Assembly: GCF_000833605.1 (NCBI RefSeq)
Contig: NZ_JXTG01000001.1
Location: 325,312-389,311, forward strand
Direction: 5' to 3'
Source: Anoxybacillus ayderensis
Lineage (GTDB): Bacteria > Bacillota > Bacilli > Bacillales > Anoxybacillaceae
DNA: 64,000 bases
Under the pieces are notes generated by a model. The model did no database searches. It saw only the letters and a list, made by a program, of their open reading frames with translations, and had not been told where the DNA came from. Every line of letters begins with the position of its first letter. Position 1 is the first letter of the stretch. The translations under genes were made by a program, and so were the position numbers. Below, piece by piece: positions 17,524 to 26,205 of the stretch.

Positions 17524-18171
17524 ATGTTTAAAAAAGGATTACCAATTTTACTAGCATCGATGCTCGTTGCTTCTCCAGCTTTTGCAGCGAAGCATGATGG
17601 AGCAAAACATGTACAGAAAAGCCAGCTTGTCGTGAAAAAGGAAGAAGCGAAGAAAAAACAAGAGTTAGCTAAGCAGAAAAAAGAAGAGGCAAAAAAGAAA
17701 AAAGAACAACAAATGTTAAAAAACAAATTGGCAGAACTAAATAAAAAGTTAAGCAAGATTGAAGAGCGTGTAAACGAGGTGACAATAGCGCTTGAAGCGT
17801 TTAGCACACCAAAAGAACAACCAACTGAACAACCAGCTGAACAACCAACACAACCACAAAGTGAACAAACAACAGAGGAAACGACACAAGTAGTCAATGA
17901 ACAAGATAGCGCTACTGTGACTACGACTGAACAATCACCTGTCGTGCAATCGGATGAAGACGACGAAGCGGAAAAACAAGAAGAGTTAGATCAATGGTTT
18001 GGGAAGCTTATTGCTGCTTCTAATCAATTAAAAGCAGTAAAAAATGAAATTCGTGCGTTAGAAAAGAAAGTATCTAAGAATGATGTCAACGTACAAGCGT
18101 TGAAAGAAAAAGTAAAGGCGTTAGAAGAAAACGTACAACAAAATAAAAAGAAGTTGCTTGAACTGTTATAA
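17524..18171 (+). CDS. Secreted coiled-coil protein under c-di-GMP riboswitch control
   Basis: The protein has 215 residues from the ATG at 17524, with GGAGGAAAGG upstream. A clear signal peptide (MFKKGLPILLASMLVASPAFA) ends at an AxA cleavage site. Then come a Lys/Glu-rich coiled coil (about 25-85), a low-complexity linker with repeated EQP units (EQPTEQPAEQPTQPQSEQ, about 99-116) and an acidic region, and a second coiled coil to the C terminus. No enzymatic motif is seen. It is likely an exported wall-associated or matrix-type protein. Its riboswitch ties it to the motile/sessile switch. I do not recognise a named family. Confidence 0.8.
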   Translation: MFKKGLPILLASMLVASPAFAAKHDGAKHVQKSQLVVKKEEAKKKQELAKQKKEEAKKKKEQQMLKNKLAELNKKLSKIEERVNEVTIALEAFSTPKEQPTEQPAEQPTQPQSEQTTEETTQVVNEQDSATVTTTEQSPVVQSDEDDEAEKQEELDQWFGKLIAASNQLKAVKNEIRALEKKVSKNDVNVQALKEKVKALEENVQQNKKKLLELL

Positions 18172-18197
18172 GAGTGCCTGTTGGCGCTCTTTTTTGC
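18172..18197 (+). terminator. Terminator of the secreted coiled-coil gene
   Basis: GAGTGCC pairs with GGCGCTC (one G-T pair) over a TGTT loop, then T6. Confidence 0.88.
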
Positions 18198-18250
18198 ATA
18201 TTTTCGCGTGAAACACAAATGATAATAACCGTTCGAAAGGAGGGAAGCGA

Positions 18251-18430
18251 ATGAACATCACACGTGCGCAACAAATTGCTCAGTCACCCGATATGAAACA
18301 TGTAACGTATAACGGAAAAGCTGTATATATTGAACATATCGATGCGCAAACGGAAATGGCAACGATTCATTTTTTAAGCAACCCAGAAAAACAACAGTGC
18401 GTTCCGATTTCACAGTTAGAGGAACATTAA
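18251..18430 (+). CDS. sspH: Small acid-soluble spore protein, H type
   Basis: This 59-residue protein reads MNITRAQQIAQSPDMKHVTY and continues with VYIEHIDAQTEMATIHFLSNP and a VPISQLEEH end, the length and layout of SspH (N-terminal MNxxRA, central HVDE/HIDAQ, terminal VPxxxLEE). Minor SASPs of this type are packed in the forespore under sigma-G or sigma-F; no such promoter could be picked out with confidence here. AAGGAGGG precedes the ATG. It shows that the organism forms endospores. Confidence 0.92.
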   Translation: MNITRAQQIAQSPDMKHVTYNGKAVYIEHIDAQTEMATIHFLSNPEKQQCVPISQLEEH

Positions 18431-18436
18431 GCGATG

Positions 18437-18476
18437 GGGGTGTGACAAAGCAACTCGTTTGTCACATCCTTTTTTG
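18437..18476. terminator. Shared terminator between sspH and the LysR gene
   Basis: GGTGTGACAAA pairs with TTTGTCACATCC over an 8-nt loop, then T6 on the plus side. The LysR stop codon lies within it. Confidence 0.85.
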
Positions 18477-19343
18477 TTGGAGTAAATCAATCAGCAAATG
18501 TACAAGTTTGTTGTTTTTCATTGTCGGTGAGTAAAGATAAGAGAATGTTCGATAAAAAGGAGAATGTTTGACGTAAACAATCGATAGGTTTTTATGTTTC
18601 AACTCCTGTTCAATGACATGACGTGAAAGGAGCGCTAAACCGTTTCCGCGTATTAACGTTTCTTTTATTCCTTGATTGCTGCTAATAATTATCAGTGATT
18701 TTACTTTTAGTCCATTTGAACGAATAAAATGGTTAAAATATTCACGTGTGCCAGATCCTAATTCGCGTGTAATCCATATTTGGTTTTGTAAATCGTTTAT
18801 CGATACTTCCTGTTTGTGAGCGAGAGGATGATCATTAGACGCAACGATGACTAGCTCATCTTGCATAAATGGGTACACCACAAGCTCTTTTTCATTTGTT
18901 TGTCCTTCAATTAAACCGATATGTGTTTGATACGTACGAACGAGCTCTACAATTTCTTTCGTATTGCCGATGATCACTTCCAATTGTAATTCTGGATAAT
19001 CGTTTTGTAAGGCGCATAAAAAGGTAGGTAGCACGTATTCCCCGATCGTAAAACTAGCCCCAATTTTTAATGTTCCTTTCACACAGTCGTGATGTTCCAA
19101 AATATCTTGTTTCGTTTGTTCGTATAACGCGATCATTTTTTTTGCTCGATCATAAAGCAATTCTCCCGTTGGCGTCATTTGTAGCTCTTTTGGTGAACGA
19201 ATAAATAGTTTTGTTTGAAACTCTTTTTCTAAATTTTTAATGTGCAAGCTTACACTTGGTTGAGATAAATGAAGAATTTCTGCTGTTTTTGTGAAATTTT
19301 TCACCTCAGCTAATGTAATAAATGTTTTTAATTGTTCGTACAT
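18462..19343 (-). CDS. cysL: LysR-family regulator, CysL-like
   Basis: This 293-residue protein has the LysR helix-turn-helix at residues 18-37 (FTKTAEILHLSQPSVSLHIK), a linker helix, and a periplasmic-binding-like effector domain (TLKIGASFTIGEYVLPTFL onward). It is divergent from cysJI with a 136-bp AT-rich gap, the usual layout for a LysR activator and its target. In B. subtilis CysL activates cysJI, and the sequence pattern fits that protein. The effector is not known from sequence. The start ATG has GAGCGAG upstream. Confidence 0.8.
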   Translation of the reverse strand: MYEQLKTFITLAEVKNFTKTAEILHLSQPSVSLHIKNLEKEFQTKLFIRSPKELQMTPTGELLYDRAKKMIALYEQTKQDILEHHDCVKGTLKIGASFTIGEYVLPTFLCALQNDYPELQLEVIIGNTKEIVELVRTYQTHIGLIEGQTNEKELVVYPFMQDELVIVASNDHPLAHKQEVSINDLQNQIWITRELGSGTREYFNHFIRSNGLKVKSLIIISSNQGIKETLIRGNGLALLSRHVIEQELKHKNLSIVYVKHSPFYRTFSYLYSPTMKNNKLVHLLIDLLQQKRM

Positions 19344-19479
19344 ATCGCTCGCTCCTTAGTTATTAAAAAAATAAATAGTTCTGATAATTTATATTTATTT
19401 TACTAATTTTATTTTTTACGGTAAAGTCAAATAAAACATACTTGATTTATAGGAATAGTAGAAAAATGAGAGGTGAAAC

Positions 19480-21255
19480 ATGTTGCCATTTCAAGTGACA
19501 AACAGTCCATTTAATGAAGAACAAGTCGAGCTCCTCAATCGGCTTTGGCCAACGTTAAATTCCGCACAAAAACTTTGGCTAAGTGGGTATTTAGCTGCAA
19601 CCGAGTCGGTCGGAGCGCTTCAACAAGAAGCATCTGCAACGAAGGAAGTGACCGTTCTTTACGGGTCGCAAACAGGAAACGCGCAAAAACTAGCGGAAAA
19701 AGTAGGAGAAACGCTTAAACATCGCGGGTTTCATGTCACCGTTTCCTCGATGCTTGATTTTAAGCCAAACGAGTTGAAAAAAATAAATACGTTGCTCCTT
19801 GTTGTTAGCACATACGGAGAAGGGGAACCACCAGATAACGCCTTGTCATTTTACGAATTTCTTCATAGCAAGCGCGCACCAAAACTCGATCATCTTCGTT
19901 TCTCTGTATTGGCGCTTGGCGATACGTCGTATGAACATTTTTGTAAAACGGGAAAAGATTTTGATAAACGGCTAGAAGAGCTAGGCGGAAAGCGGTTATA
20001 CGAACGCGTCGATTGTGACGTCGATTATGAAGAAAAAGCAGCGAAATGGCTAGAGGGAGTGCTTGGCGAGTTAGATAAGCAAGGAGCCATTTCCGTAGCA
20101 ACAACTTCATCTGCACAAGCGAAGCCAACGACCATTTATTCACGAAAACATCCGTTTCAAGCGGAAGTATTAGAAAATATCAATTTAAATGGACGCGGCT
20201 CAAACAAAGAAACACGTCATATTGAATTATCTCTCGAGGGTTCTGGGCTTGTGTTTGAACCAGGCGATGCGCTCGGTGTTTTTCCAAAAAACGATCCAGA
20301 ACTTGTCGACGCCATGATTGAAAAAATGAAATGGAATCCAGACATACTCGTTTCTATTGAAGAAAAGGAAGAGCCGTTACGAGAAGCGTTGTTGTCGCGG
20401 TTAGAAATTACCGTATTAACCGAGCAATTATTGCAAGCATTCGCTACGTTTTCGGGTGACCCAGACTTCCATGCGCTCCTTTCTTCTGAGCAAGAAGCGA
20501 AAAGAAAAGAATATATGAAAGGACGCGATGTGCTCGATGTTCTCTGTGACTTCGGTTCGTGGGAGATGACACCACAGCAGTTCGTCTCTTCATTACGAAA
20601 GTTGCAACCGCGCTTTTATTCAATCGCAAGTAGCTTGCTAGCTTATCCAGATGAAGTGCATATCACCGTTGGCGCGGTTCGTTATGAAGCACATGGGCGC
20701 TTACGGAAAGGAGTGTGCTCAACGTTTTGTGCCGAACGTTTACACATTGGCGATAAACTTCCTGTGTTCGTTCATCAAAATCCGAATTTTAAACTCCCGA
20801 AAGACACACATACGCCAATTATTATGATTGGACCAGGTACGGGGGTTGCGCCGTTCCGAGCTTTTATGCAAGAGCGTGAGGCGATTGGCGCGAAAGGGAA
20901 ATCGTGGCTGTTCTTTGGCGATCAACATTTCGTGACCGATTTCCTTTATCAAACGGAATGGCAAACGTGGCTAAAAAACGGTGTGTTGACGAAGATGGAT
21001 GTTGCCTTTTCACGCGATACGAAAGAAAAAGTATACGTGCAACACCGAATGATTGAACAGAGCAAAGAACTGTTCCGATGGTTAGAAGAAGGAGCAGCTG
21101 TTTATGTTTGTGGCGACAAACAACGCATGGCACGCGACGTTCATGAAACGCTTATCCATATTATTGCGAAAGAAGGAAAGATGACGAGTGAACGAGCGGA
21201 AGCGTATGTTGCCGACATGCAAAAACAAAAACGTTACCAACGTGACGTATATTAG
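19480..21255 (+). CDS. cysJ: Sulfite reductase (NADPH) flavoprotein alpha subunit
   Basis: This 591-residue protein has a flavodoxin domain ([19 protein letters not shown], about residue 60; [12 protein letters not shown]), an FAD domain (PRFYSIASS, about 382) and an NADP domain ([18 protein letters not shown], about 448; [16 protein letters not shown]). It passes electrons from NADPH through FAD and FMN to CysI, which reduces sulfite to sulfide in cysteine synthesis. It lies upstream of cysI, 11 bp from its start, and opposite a CysL-like regulator. The start ATG follows GAGAGGTG. All cofactor motifs are present. Confidence 0.96.
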   Translation: MLPFQVTNSPFNEEQVELLNRLWPTLNSAQKLWLSGYLAATESVGALQQEASATKEVTVLYGSQTGNAQKLAEKVGETLKHRGFHVTVSSMLDFKPNELKKINTLLLVVSTYGEGEPPDNALSFYEFLHSKRAPKLDHLRFSVLALGDTSYEHFCKTGKDFDKRLEELGGKRLYERVDCDVDYEEKAAKWLEGVLGELDKQGAISVATTSSAQAKPTTIYSRKHPFQAEVLENINLNGRGSNKETRHIELSLEGSGLVFEPGDALGVFPKNDPELVDAMIEKMKWNPDILVSIEEKEEPLREALLSRLEITVLTEQLLQAFATFSGDPDFHALLSSEQEAKRKEYMKGRDVLDVLCDFGSWEMTPQQFVSSLRKLQPRFYSIASSLLAYPDEVHITVGAVRYEAHGRLRKGVCSTFCAERLHIGDKLPVFVHQNPNFKLPKDTHTPIIMIGPGTGVAPFRAFMQEREAIGAKGKSWLFFGDQHFVTDFLYQTEWQTWLKNGVLTKMDVAFSRDTKEKVYVQHRMIEQSKELFRWLEEGAAVYVCGDKQRMARDVHETLIHIIAKEGKMTSERAEAYVADMQKQKRYQRDVY

Positions 21256-21266
21256 GGGGGATGATT

Positions 21267-22982
21267 GTGGAAAAGTTTGTATTAACACCGCCAGATGGAC
21301 CACCAAGCGATGTTGAACGCATTAAACGAGAAAGCAACTATTTGCGCGGCACGTTGAAAGAAACGATGGAAGATCGCATCACTGCCGGCATTCCAGAAGA
21401 TGATAACCGATTGATGAAATTTCATGGCAGCTATTTGCAAGATGATCGCGACTTGCGAGCCGAGCGACAAAAACAAAAATTAGAGCCAGCGTATCAATTT
21501 ATGATTCGCGTTCGTACCCCAGGTGGCGTAGCAACACCAGAGCAGTGGCTGGCGATGGACGAATTGGCGAGGACGTATGCGAACGGGACGTTGAAACTTA
21601 CGACACGACAAGCGTTTCAGTTTCACGGCGTATTGAAATGGAACATGAAAAAAACGCTCCAAGCCATTAACGAGGCACTGCTTACGACGTTAGCGGCATG
21701 CGGTGACGTCAACCGAAACGTCATGTGCAATCCGAATCCTTACCAATCGGAAGTGCATGCAGAAGTGTATGAATGGGCGAAAAAATTAAGCGATTATTTA
21801 TTGCCACAAACAAGGGCGTATTACGAAATTTGGTTAGATGAAGAAAAAGTCGCTGGAACACCAGAAGTAGAACAGGAACCGATTTATGGGCCGCTTTACT
21901 TGCCACGAAAATTTAAAATTGGTATCGCTGTTCCACCGTCAAACGATGTCGATGTATTTTCGCAAGACCTTGGATTTATTGCGATTGTTGAACATGGAAA
22001 GCTTACGGGATTTAATGTAGCGATCGGTGGCGGCATGGGAATGACGCACGGCGATCGCACGACATATCCGCAGCTCGCAAAAGTGATCGGTTTTTGTAAA
22101 CCAGAACAAGTGATTGATGTGGCAGAAAAAATCGTTACCATTCAGCGTGATTACGGCAATCGCTCGGTACGGAAACACGCCCGCTTTAAATATACAATTG
22201 ATCGGCTTGGTTTGGATGCAGTAAAAACAGAACTAGAACGTCGGCTTGGATGGAATTTAGAAGAAGCGCGCCCTTACTATTTCGAGCATAATGGCGACCG
22301 CTACGGTTGGGTTGAAGGTGTGAACGGAACGTGGCATTTTACGTTATTTGTCGAGGGCGGACGGGTGAAAGATACCGATGATTATCCACTTATGACAGGC
22401 TTGCGAGAAATTGCAAAAGTGCATACGGGCGATTTCCGTCTCACCGCTAACCAAAACTTAGTCATCGCCAATGTGCCAAGTGAGAAAAAAGAAGAAATTG
22501 ATACGCTTATTAAGCAATACAAATTAACAGATGGGAAACATTATAGTGCCCTTCGCCGCAATTCGTTAGCCTGTGTGGCTTTGCCAACGTGCGGATTAGC
22601 GATGGCAGAAGCGGAGAGATATTTGCCGACACTCATTGATAAAATTGAAGAAATTGTCGAGGAAAACGGGCTTCGTGACGAGGAAATAACGATTCGCATG
22701 ACCGGCTGTCCGAACGGATGTGCTCGTCATGTGCTTGGAGAAATTGCATTTATCGGTAAATCCGTCGGCAAATATAATATGTATCTCGGGGCTGCATTTG
22801 ATGGCAGCCGTCTCGGTAAATTGTATCGGGAAAATATCGGAGAAAAAGAAATTTTATCTGAACTTCGTACGCTCCTTTCTCGGTATGCGAAAGAACGACT
22901 TCGTGGCGAACGTTTTGGTGACTTCGTTATTCGTGCGGGCGTTGTGAAAGAGACGACAGATGGAATGAACTTTCATGACTAA
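21267..22982 (+). CDS. cysI: Sulfite reductase (NADPH) hemoprotein beta subunit
   Basis: The protein has 571 residues from the GTG at 21267; the ATG at 21261 abuts the GGGGGG Shine-Dalgarno, so the later start has better spacing. The siroheme/4Fe-4S ligands are complete: [10 protein letters not shown] and TGCPNGCAR. The ferredoxin-like half domains include [12 protein letters not shown] and LTANQNLVI. With CysJ it carries out six-electron reduction of sulfite to sulfide. The operon ends at a strong terminator. Confidence 0.96.
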   Translation: MEKFVLTPPDGPPSDVERIKRESNYLRGTLKETMEDRITAGIPEDDNRLMKFHGSYLQDDRDLRAERQKQKLEPAYQFMIRVRTPGGVATPEQWLAMDELARTYANGTLKLTTRQAFQFHGVLKWNMKKTLQAINEALLTTLAACGDVNRNVMCNPNPYQSEVHAEVYEWAKKLSDYLLPQTRAYYEIWLDEEKVAGTPEVEQEPIYGPLYLPRKFKIGIAVPPSNDVDVFSQDLGFIAIVEHGKLTGFNVAIGGGMGMTHGDRTTYPQLAKVIGFCKPEQVIDVAEKIVTIQRDYGNRSVRKHARFKYTIDRLGLDAVKTELERRLGWNLEEARPYYFEHNGDRYGWVEGVNGTWHFTLFVEGGRVKDTDDYPLMTGLREIAKVHTGDFRLTANQNLVIANVPSEKKEEIDTLIKQYKLTDGKHYSALRRNSLACVALPTCGLAMAEAERYLPTLIDKIEEIVEENGLRDEEITIRMTGCPNGCARHVLGEIAFIGKSVGKYNMYLGAAFDGSRLGKLYRENIGEKEILSELRTLLSRYAKERLRGERFGDFVIRAGVVKETTDGMNFHD

Positions 22983-23018
22983 ACAAATCGGCTTCCTGTT
23001 TGGGAGCCGATTTGTTTG
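22982..23018 (+). terminator. cysJI terminator
   Basis: AAACAAATCGGCT pairs with AGCCGATTTGTTT over a short loop containing CC/GG. Confidence 0.88.
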
Positions 23019-23092
23019 TAAAAAAGGATGATTTGAAACGATAGAGAATATAATAAAGGGGCAAATTTTATTTATAGAAAGGAGTCATTTAC

Positions 23093-23410
23093 ATGATCGT
23101 CACAACAACAAACAGCGTCGAAGGAAAACAAATTGAACAATATCTCGGGTTAGTGTCTGGTGAAGTTATTTTAGGGGCGAATGTCGTTCGTGATTTTTTA
23201 GCGAGCATTACCGATATTATCGGTGGCCGAAGTGGAACATACGAAAGCAAGTTAGCTGAAGGTCGAGACATGGCTGTAGAAGAAATGGTGAAAAAAGCAC
23301 GCAATATGGGGGCAAACGCAGTAATTGGCGTCGATCTCGATTTTGAAACGTTGCGCGATGGAATGATGATGTGCATCGCGACAGGTACAGCAGTGAAGTT
23401 GAAGGAATAG
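23093..23410 (+). CDS. YbjQ-family (DUF74/UPF0145) protein
   Basis: This 105-residue protein reads [20 protein letters not shown] with GARGVVRD-like [24 protein letters not shown] and [19 protein letters not shown], the conserved pattern of YbjQ proteins, which form pentameric rings of unknown function and are annotated as possible heavy-metal binders. Its length is normal. AAAGGAG precedes the ATG. It is monocistronic with its own terminator (23416-23446). Confidence 0.9.
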   Translation: MIVTTTNSVEGKQIEQYLGLVSGEVILGANVVRDFLASITDIIGGRSGTYESKLAEGRDMAVEEMVKKARNMGANAVIGVDLDFETLRDGMMMCIATGTAVKLKE

Positions 23411-23415
23411 GGAAT

Positions 23416-23446
23416 ATGAGAAGAAGCTGAATCGGCTTCTTCTTTT
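23416..23446 (+). terminator. Terminator after the ybjQ-like gene
   Basis: AGAAGAAGC pairs with GCTTCTTCT across a 6-nt loop, then T5. Confidence 0.85.
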
Positions 23447-23597
23447 TGCTTTACACGAAAGATATTCAAACTTTTGCCGAAAAAACCGACATGTAATGTT
23501 CAACGATGATGAATAAAGGGATGTAACACATTTTTACAATAGAGGTTGTGATTCATGTAATAGAACAGAAGGGGGAATCAAGGTTTCTTTTGTTTTA
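23447..23597. other. Short gene-free stretch before sdpR
   Basis: No ORF with a ribosome-binding site was seen. It lies between a terminator and the sdpR promoter, and nothing else was recognised. Confidence 0.4.
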
Positions 23598-23626
23598 TTG
23601 ACTTACGTATAAAAATGGGATATGAT
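23598..23626 (+). promoter_or_regulatory. sigma-A promoter of the sdpR-sdpI operon
   Basis: TTGACT, 17-bp spacer, TATGAT. It lies about 87 bp before the sdpR start. Confidence 0.8.
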
Positions 23627-23630
23627 GTAA

Positions 23631-23691
23631 TTAGAAATTTATCTAAATGTCTATTTTTTTGATTAATATTTAGAAATTTGTCTAAATATCT
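23631..23691 (+). promoter_or_regulatory. Twin SdpR-type operators
   Basis: Two imperfect 22-bp repeats, TTAGAAATTTATCTAAATGTCT shortened here as TTAGAAATTTATCTAAATG (23631-) and TTAGAAATTTGTCTAAATA (23670-), lie 39 bp apart just after the -10. Each is itself a dyad (TTAGA...TCTAA). This placement fits autorepression by the ArsR-like SdpR. Confidence 0.75.
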
Positions 23692-23712
23692 AAAAGAAAG
23701 CGGGTGAAAAAG

Positions 23713-23991
23713 ATGTCGTTTAACGAGGCATTTAAAGCGATTGCTGATCCAAACCGCCGAAAAATTCTTTCTTTGTTAAAAAAAGGAGATTTAACAGCGG
23801 GGGAAATTGCTGAACATTTTGATATGCAAAAGCCGAGTGTGTCTCATCATTTAAAAATATTAAAACAAGCCGATTTAGTGGAAGATCGGCGCGTTGGACA
23901 ACATATTTATTACTCATTAAACACAACGGTGTTCCAAGATTTAATGAGCTGGTTTTATGACATATTACAAAAAGAAGGTGACGAATCATGA
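23713..23991 (+). CDS. sdpR: ArsR-family autorepressor SdpR
   Basis: The protein has 92 residues from the ATG at 23713, with GGGTG 6 nt upstream; a GTG at 23704 is less well placed. The winged helix reads FKAIADPNRRKILSLLKKGD and AGEIAEHFDMQKPSVSHHLK, matching SdpR. No metal-binding Cys pair is present, as expected for SdpR rather than a metal sensor. In B. subtilis SdpR represses sdpRI until SdpI, occupied by the SdpC toxin, holds it at the membrane. Its stop overlaps sdpI by 4 bp. Confidence 0.88.
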   Translation: MSFNEAFKAIADPNRRKILSLLKKGDLTAGEIAEHFDMQKPSVSHHLKILKQADLVEDRRVGQHIYYSLNTTVFQDLMSWFYDILQKEGDES

Positions 23992-24614
23992 AAAAGCACT
24001 TATTTATTATCATTCTCATTGCAAGTAGCTATGTATTGAGTTTATTAGCCATCCCTTTTTTGCCGGATGAAGTGGCGATTCATTGGAATGTGGCTGGGGA
24101 AGCTGACGGCTTTACGAGCAAATGGTGGGGCGCATTACTTTTTCCGATCTTTTTAACAGGAATTGTCTCCCTTATTCTTTTCTTGCCGAAGGTGGATCCA
24201 CGCAAAGAAAACTACGAGAAATTTGAAAAAGTATATCGCATTTTTTTACATGTATTTGTTTTATTTTTATTTAGCATACATGTGGTGACGCTTGCGTATA
24301 ATATCGGAATTCCTGTGCAAGTCGATGTCGTTGTGCCGATTGGAGTTGGAGTGTTGTTCATTGCCCTTGGAAATTATATGCCGAAAATTAAACCGAATTA
24401 TTTTTTCGGTATTCGTACCCCTTGGACGCTAGAAAATGAAGAAGTTTGGCAAAAAACGCATCGTGTCGGAGGAAAAGTGTTTGTTATGATGGGTGTATTC
24501 ATTATGCTTACGGTATTTGCAACAAGTGTATGGCGCTTTATTTTTCTGATGATCATTGTATTTGGTGGCACGATGTATTTGTTTATCCAGTCGTATTTAT
24601 TTTCGCGTAAATGA
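23988..24614 (+). CDS. sdpI: SdpI-family immunity/signalling membrane protein
   Basis: This 208-residue protein has six hydrophobic segments. The N-terminal DUF1648 region contains PDEVAIHWNVAGEADGFTSKW, and the C-terminal SdpI part contains NYMPKIKPNYFFGIRTPWTLENEEVWQKTHRVGGK, the hallmark of the family. In B. subtilis SdpI gives immunity to the SdpC cannibalism toxin and senses it. No SdpC-like precursor lies in this window, so this may be an immunity-only locus or respond to something else. It is coupled to sdpR and followed by a YhfC-type protein. Confidence 0.9.
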   Translation: MKKHLFIIILIASSYVLSLLAIPFLPDEVAIHWNVAGEADGFTSKWWGALLFPIFLTGIVSLILFLPKVDPRKENYEKFEKVYRIFLHVFVLFLFSIHVVTLAYNIGIPVQVDVVVPIGVGVLFIALGNYMPKIKPNYFFGIRTPWTLENEEVWQKTHRVGGKVFVMMGVFIMLTVFATSVWRFIFLMIIVFGGTMYLFIQSYLFSRK

Positions 24615-24628
24615 AAGGAGAGATCGAT

Positions 24629-25378
24629 TTGGTTGGGATGTTTGTTCAATTGTTTCTTTCTTTGATTGTTCCTTTCGCACTTATCATATATGGGCGAAAA
24701 AAAGGATGGCTCTCATGGAAAGCGTTCGGTGTTGGCTTGCTTGTTTTTGTTTTATTTTCACAAGTGTTAGAGAAAGTTATGCATATGCTTGTAATAGATC
24801 CGAGTGGCACATCGTTAAAAGGAATAAGTAGCGTTTGGGCGTTTGTCGCTTACGGCGCTTTAGCAGCTGGAGTGTTTGAAGAGATAGGAAGATATGTCGG
24901 GTTTCGTTTCATGTTAAAAAACAATCGGGCATACGGGGATGGATTATCATTCGGTTTAGGACATGGAGGAATGGAAGCTGTGCTTATTGGTGCTTTTAGC
25001 GCCGTGAATATGATGGTCATTTCTCATCTCGTGCAAACAGGTCAGTTTGAGCAAATTGCTTCCTCTCTCCCTGCTACACAAGTGGAGATGCTCAAAACCA
25101 TGTTAAATCAGCCTGATTGGATGTATGTATTAGGTGGTATCGAGCGAACATTTGCGATAGCGATCCATGTTGCGCTTTCTCTTCTTGTTTTATATGGGGT
25201 TCGGAAAGGACAATTTCGTTACGTGGTGTATGCCATTTTGATTCATGCGTTAATTGATGTGGTCCCTGCGCTATATCAAGTGAAAGTCATTTCAAATGTT
25301 TGGATTGTAGAAACGATTCTTGCTTTCATTGCAATCGCTTCGCTCGTCTTCATTCGACGTATAGCAGAAAAGTTTTAA
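24629..25378 (+). CDS. YhfC-family putative intramembrane protease
   Basis: The protein has 249 residues from a TTG at 24629, 8 nt after AAAGGAG; an ATG at 24611 overlaps the sdpI stop but has no Shine-Dalgarno. It has about seven membrane segments. FEEIGRYVGFRFM carries the EExxxR motif of CPBP/Abi-type glutamic intramembrane proteases. FGLGHGGMEA and HALIDVVPA give the His and later motif. YhfC is the B. subtilis relative. Its position in the sdpRI operon hints at a role in toxin resistance or processing, by inference only. Confidence 0.78.
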   Translation: MVGMFVQLFLSLIVPFALIIYGRKKGWLSWKAFGVGLLVFVLFSQVLEKVMHMLVIDPSGTSLKGISSVWAFVAYGALAAGVFEEIGRYVGFRFMLKNNRAYGDGLSFGLGHGGMEAVLIGAFSAVNMMVISHLVQTGQFEQIASSLPATQVEMLKTMLNQPDWMYVLGGIERTFAIAIHVALSLLVLYGVRKGQFRYVVYAILIHALIDVVPALYQVKVISNVWIVETILAFIAIASLVFIRRIAEKF

Positions 25379-25447
25379 AAAACATATTGCATCGAAACGC
25401 GTTTCATACCTTATGCTCGTGTCAAAGGCATGAGGGAGGGAGAAACG

Positions 25448-25546
25448 ATGGGAATCTTTTTTATTTTCATGTTGTGCGCTGTTGAGTTAATCGGGGCGCA
25501 GTTCGCCATAGAAGCAGCTTCAAAACGAAAGTATAATAGAGAGTAA
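25448..25546 (+). CDS. 32-residue single-span membrane microprotein
   Basis: A strong GGGAGGGAG sits 5 nt before the ATG. The product reads MGIFFIFMLCAVELIGAQFA and ends in a basic tail (SKRKYNRE), that is, one hydrophobic helix and a charged end. It lies 70 bp after the YhfC gene and 15 bp before the Uma2 gene. No family is recognised. The good ribosome-binding site and composition favour a real gene. Confidence 0.6.
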   Translation: MGIFFIFMLCAVELIGAQFAIEAASKRKYNRE

Positions 25547-25561
25547 AGAAGGGGTGATGTC

Positions 25562-26125
25562 GTGAGAGTTGTTAACCAACGTTGGATGTCATTAGAGGAG
25601 TATGATGAATTAAGAGAAACAACGGATAAGCCATTGGAATATATGAATGGGGTTGTATGTATGGTTCCTTCACCGTCTACAAAGCATCAGCGAATATCTG
25701 GACGCATGTATGTTGAACTTTTTCACTTTTTTGAGAAAACGGATTGTGAAGTGTTCCATGCCCCTTTTGATGTGGAGTTATATAGCAATGAGATTGATGA
25801 AAAATATATCGTCGTTCCTGATTTATGCGTCATTTGTGACAAAGAAGGGTTACAGGATCAAAAATACGTTGGTGTACCTACGTGGATTATAGAAATTTTA
25901 AGCCCATCGAACCAAGCGCATGATTTAGTTTTTAAATTGAACATTTATATGCGCTATCAAGTAAAAGAATATTGGATTGTCAATCCGATGCTAAATAGCA
26001 TACAAGTGTATGCGCTGAACGAACGGAAGCAATACGACCAGGTGGAAGTGATTAAGGAAAAGGGAAGTGTACGTTCATCTATTTTTCCAGCGTTTTCGCT
26101 TGATGTAGCAAAGATTTTTAGTTAA
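25562..26125 (+). CDS. Uma2-family (DUF820) putative restriction-endonuclease-fold protein
   Basis: This 187-residue protein starts at a GTG after GAAGGGG. The PD-(D/E)xK-type core is visible: VVPDLCVICDKEGL, then GVPTWIIEILSPSNQAHDL and KLNIYMRYQVKEYWIVNP, the common DUF820/Uma2 signature. Such proteins have a nuclease fold, but targets are mostly unknown. Uma2 genes are abundant in cyanobacteria and occur singly in Bacilli. It ends at a strong terminator and is not clearly linked to the nag genes. Confidence 0.85.
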   Translation: MRVVNQRWMSLEEYDELRETTDKPLEYMNGVVCMVPSPSTKHQRISGRMYVELFHFFEKTDCEVFHAPFDVELYSNEIDEKYIVVPDLCVICDKEGLQDQKYVGVPTWIIEILSPSNQAHDLVFKLNIYMRYQVKEYWIVNPMLNSIQVYALNERKQYDQVEVIKEKGSVRSSIFPAFSLDVAKIFS

Positions 26126-26129
26126 TTGA

Positions 26130-26168
26130 AACATACAAGGGCTTTGTCGAAAAGCCCTTGTATGTTTG
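26130..26168 (+). terminator. Terminator after the Uma2 gene
   Basis: ACATACAAGGGCTT and AAGCCCTTGTATGT form a 14-bp stem with a short loop. Confidence 0.85.
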
Positions 26169-26205
26169 ATTTCTCTATTTAGAATAAAAGTGAGGGAAAA
26201 TAGCT

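Noticed and set aside
17349-17897. Cys/Ser-rich 182-residue minus-strand frame
   Set aside because: It is antisense to the riboswitch and the Lys/Glu-rich coiled-coil gene; its odd composition is a reflection of that gene's repeats.
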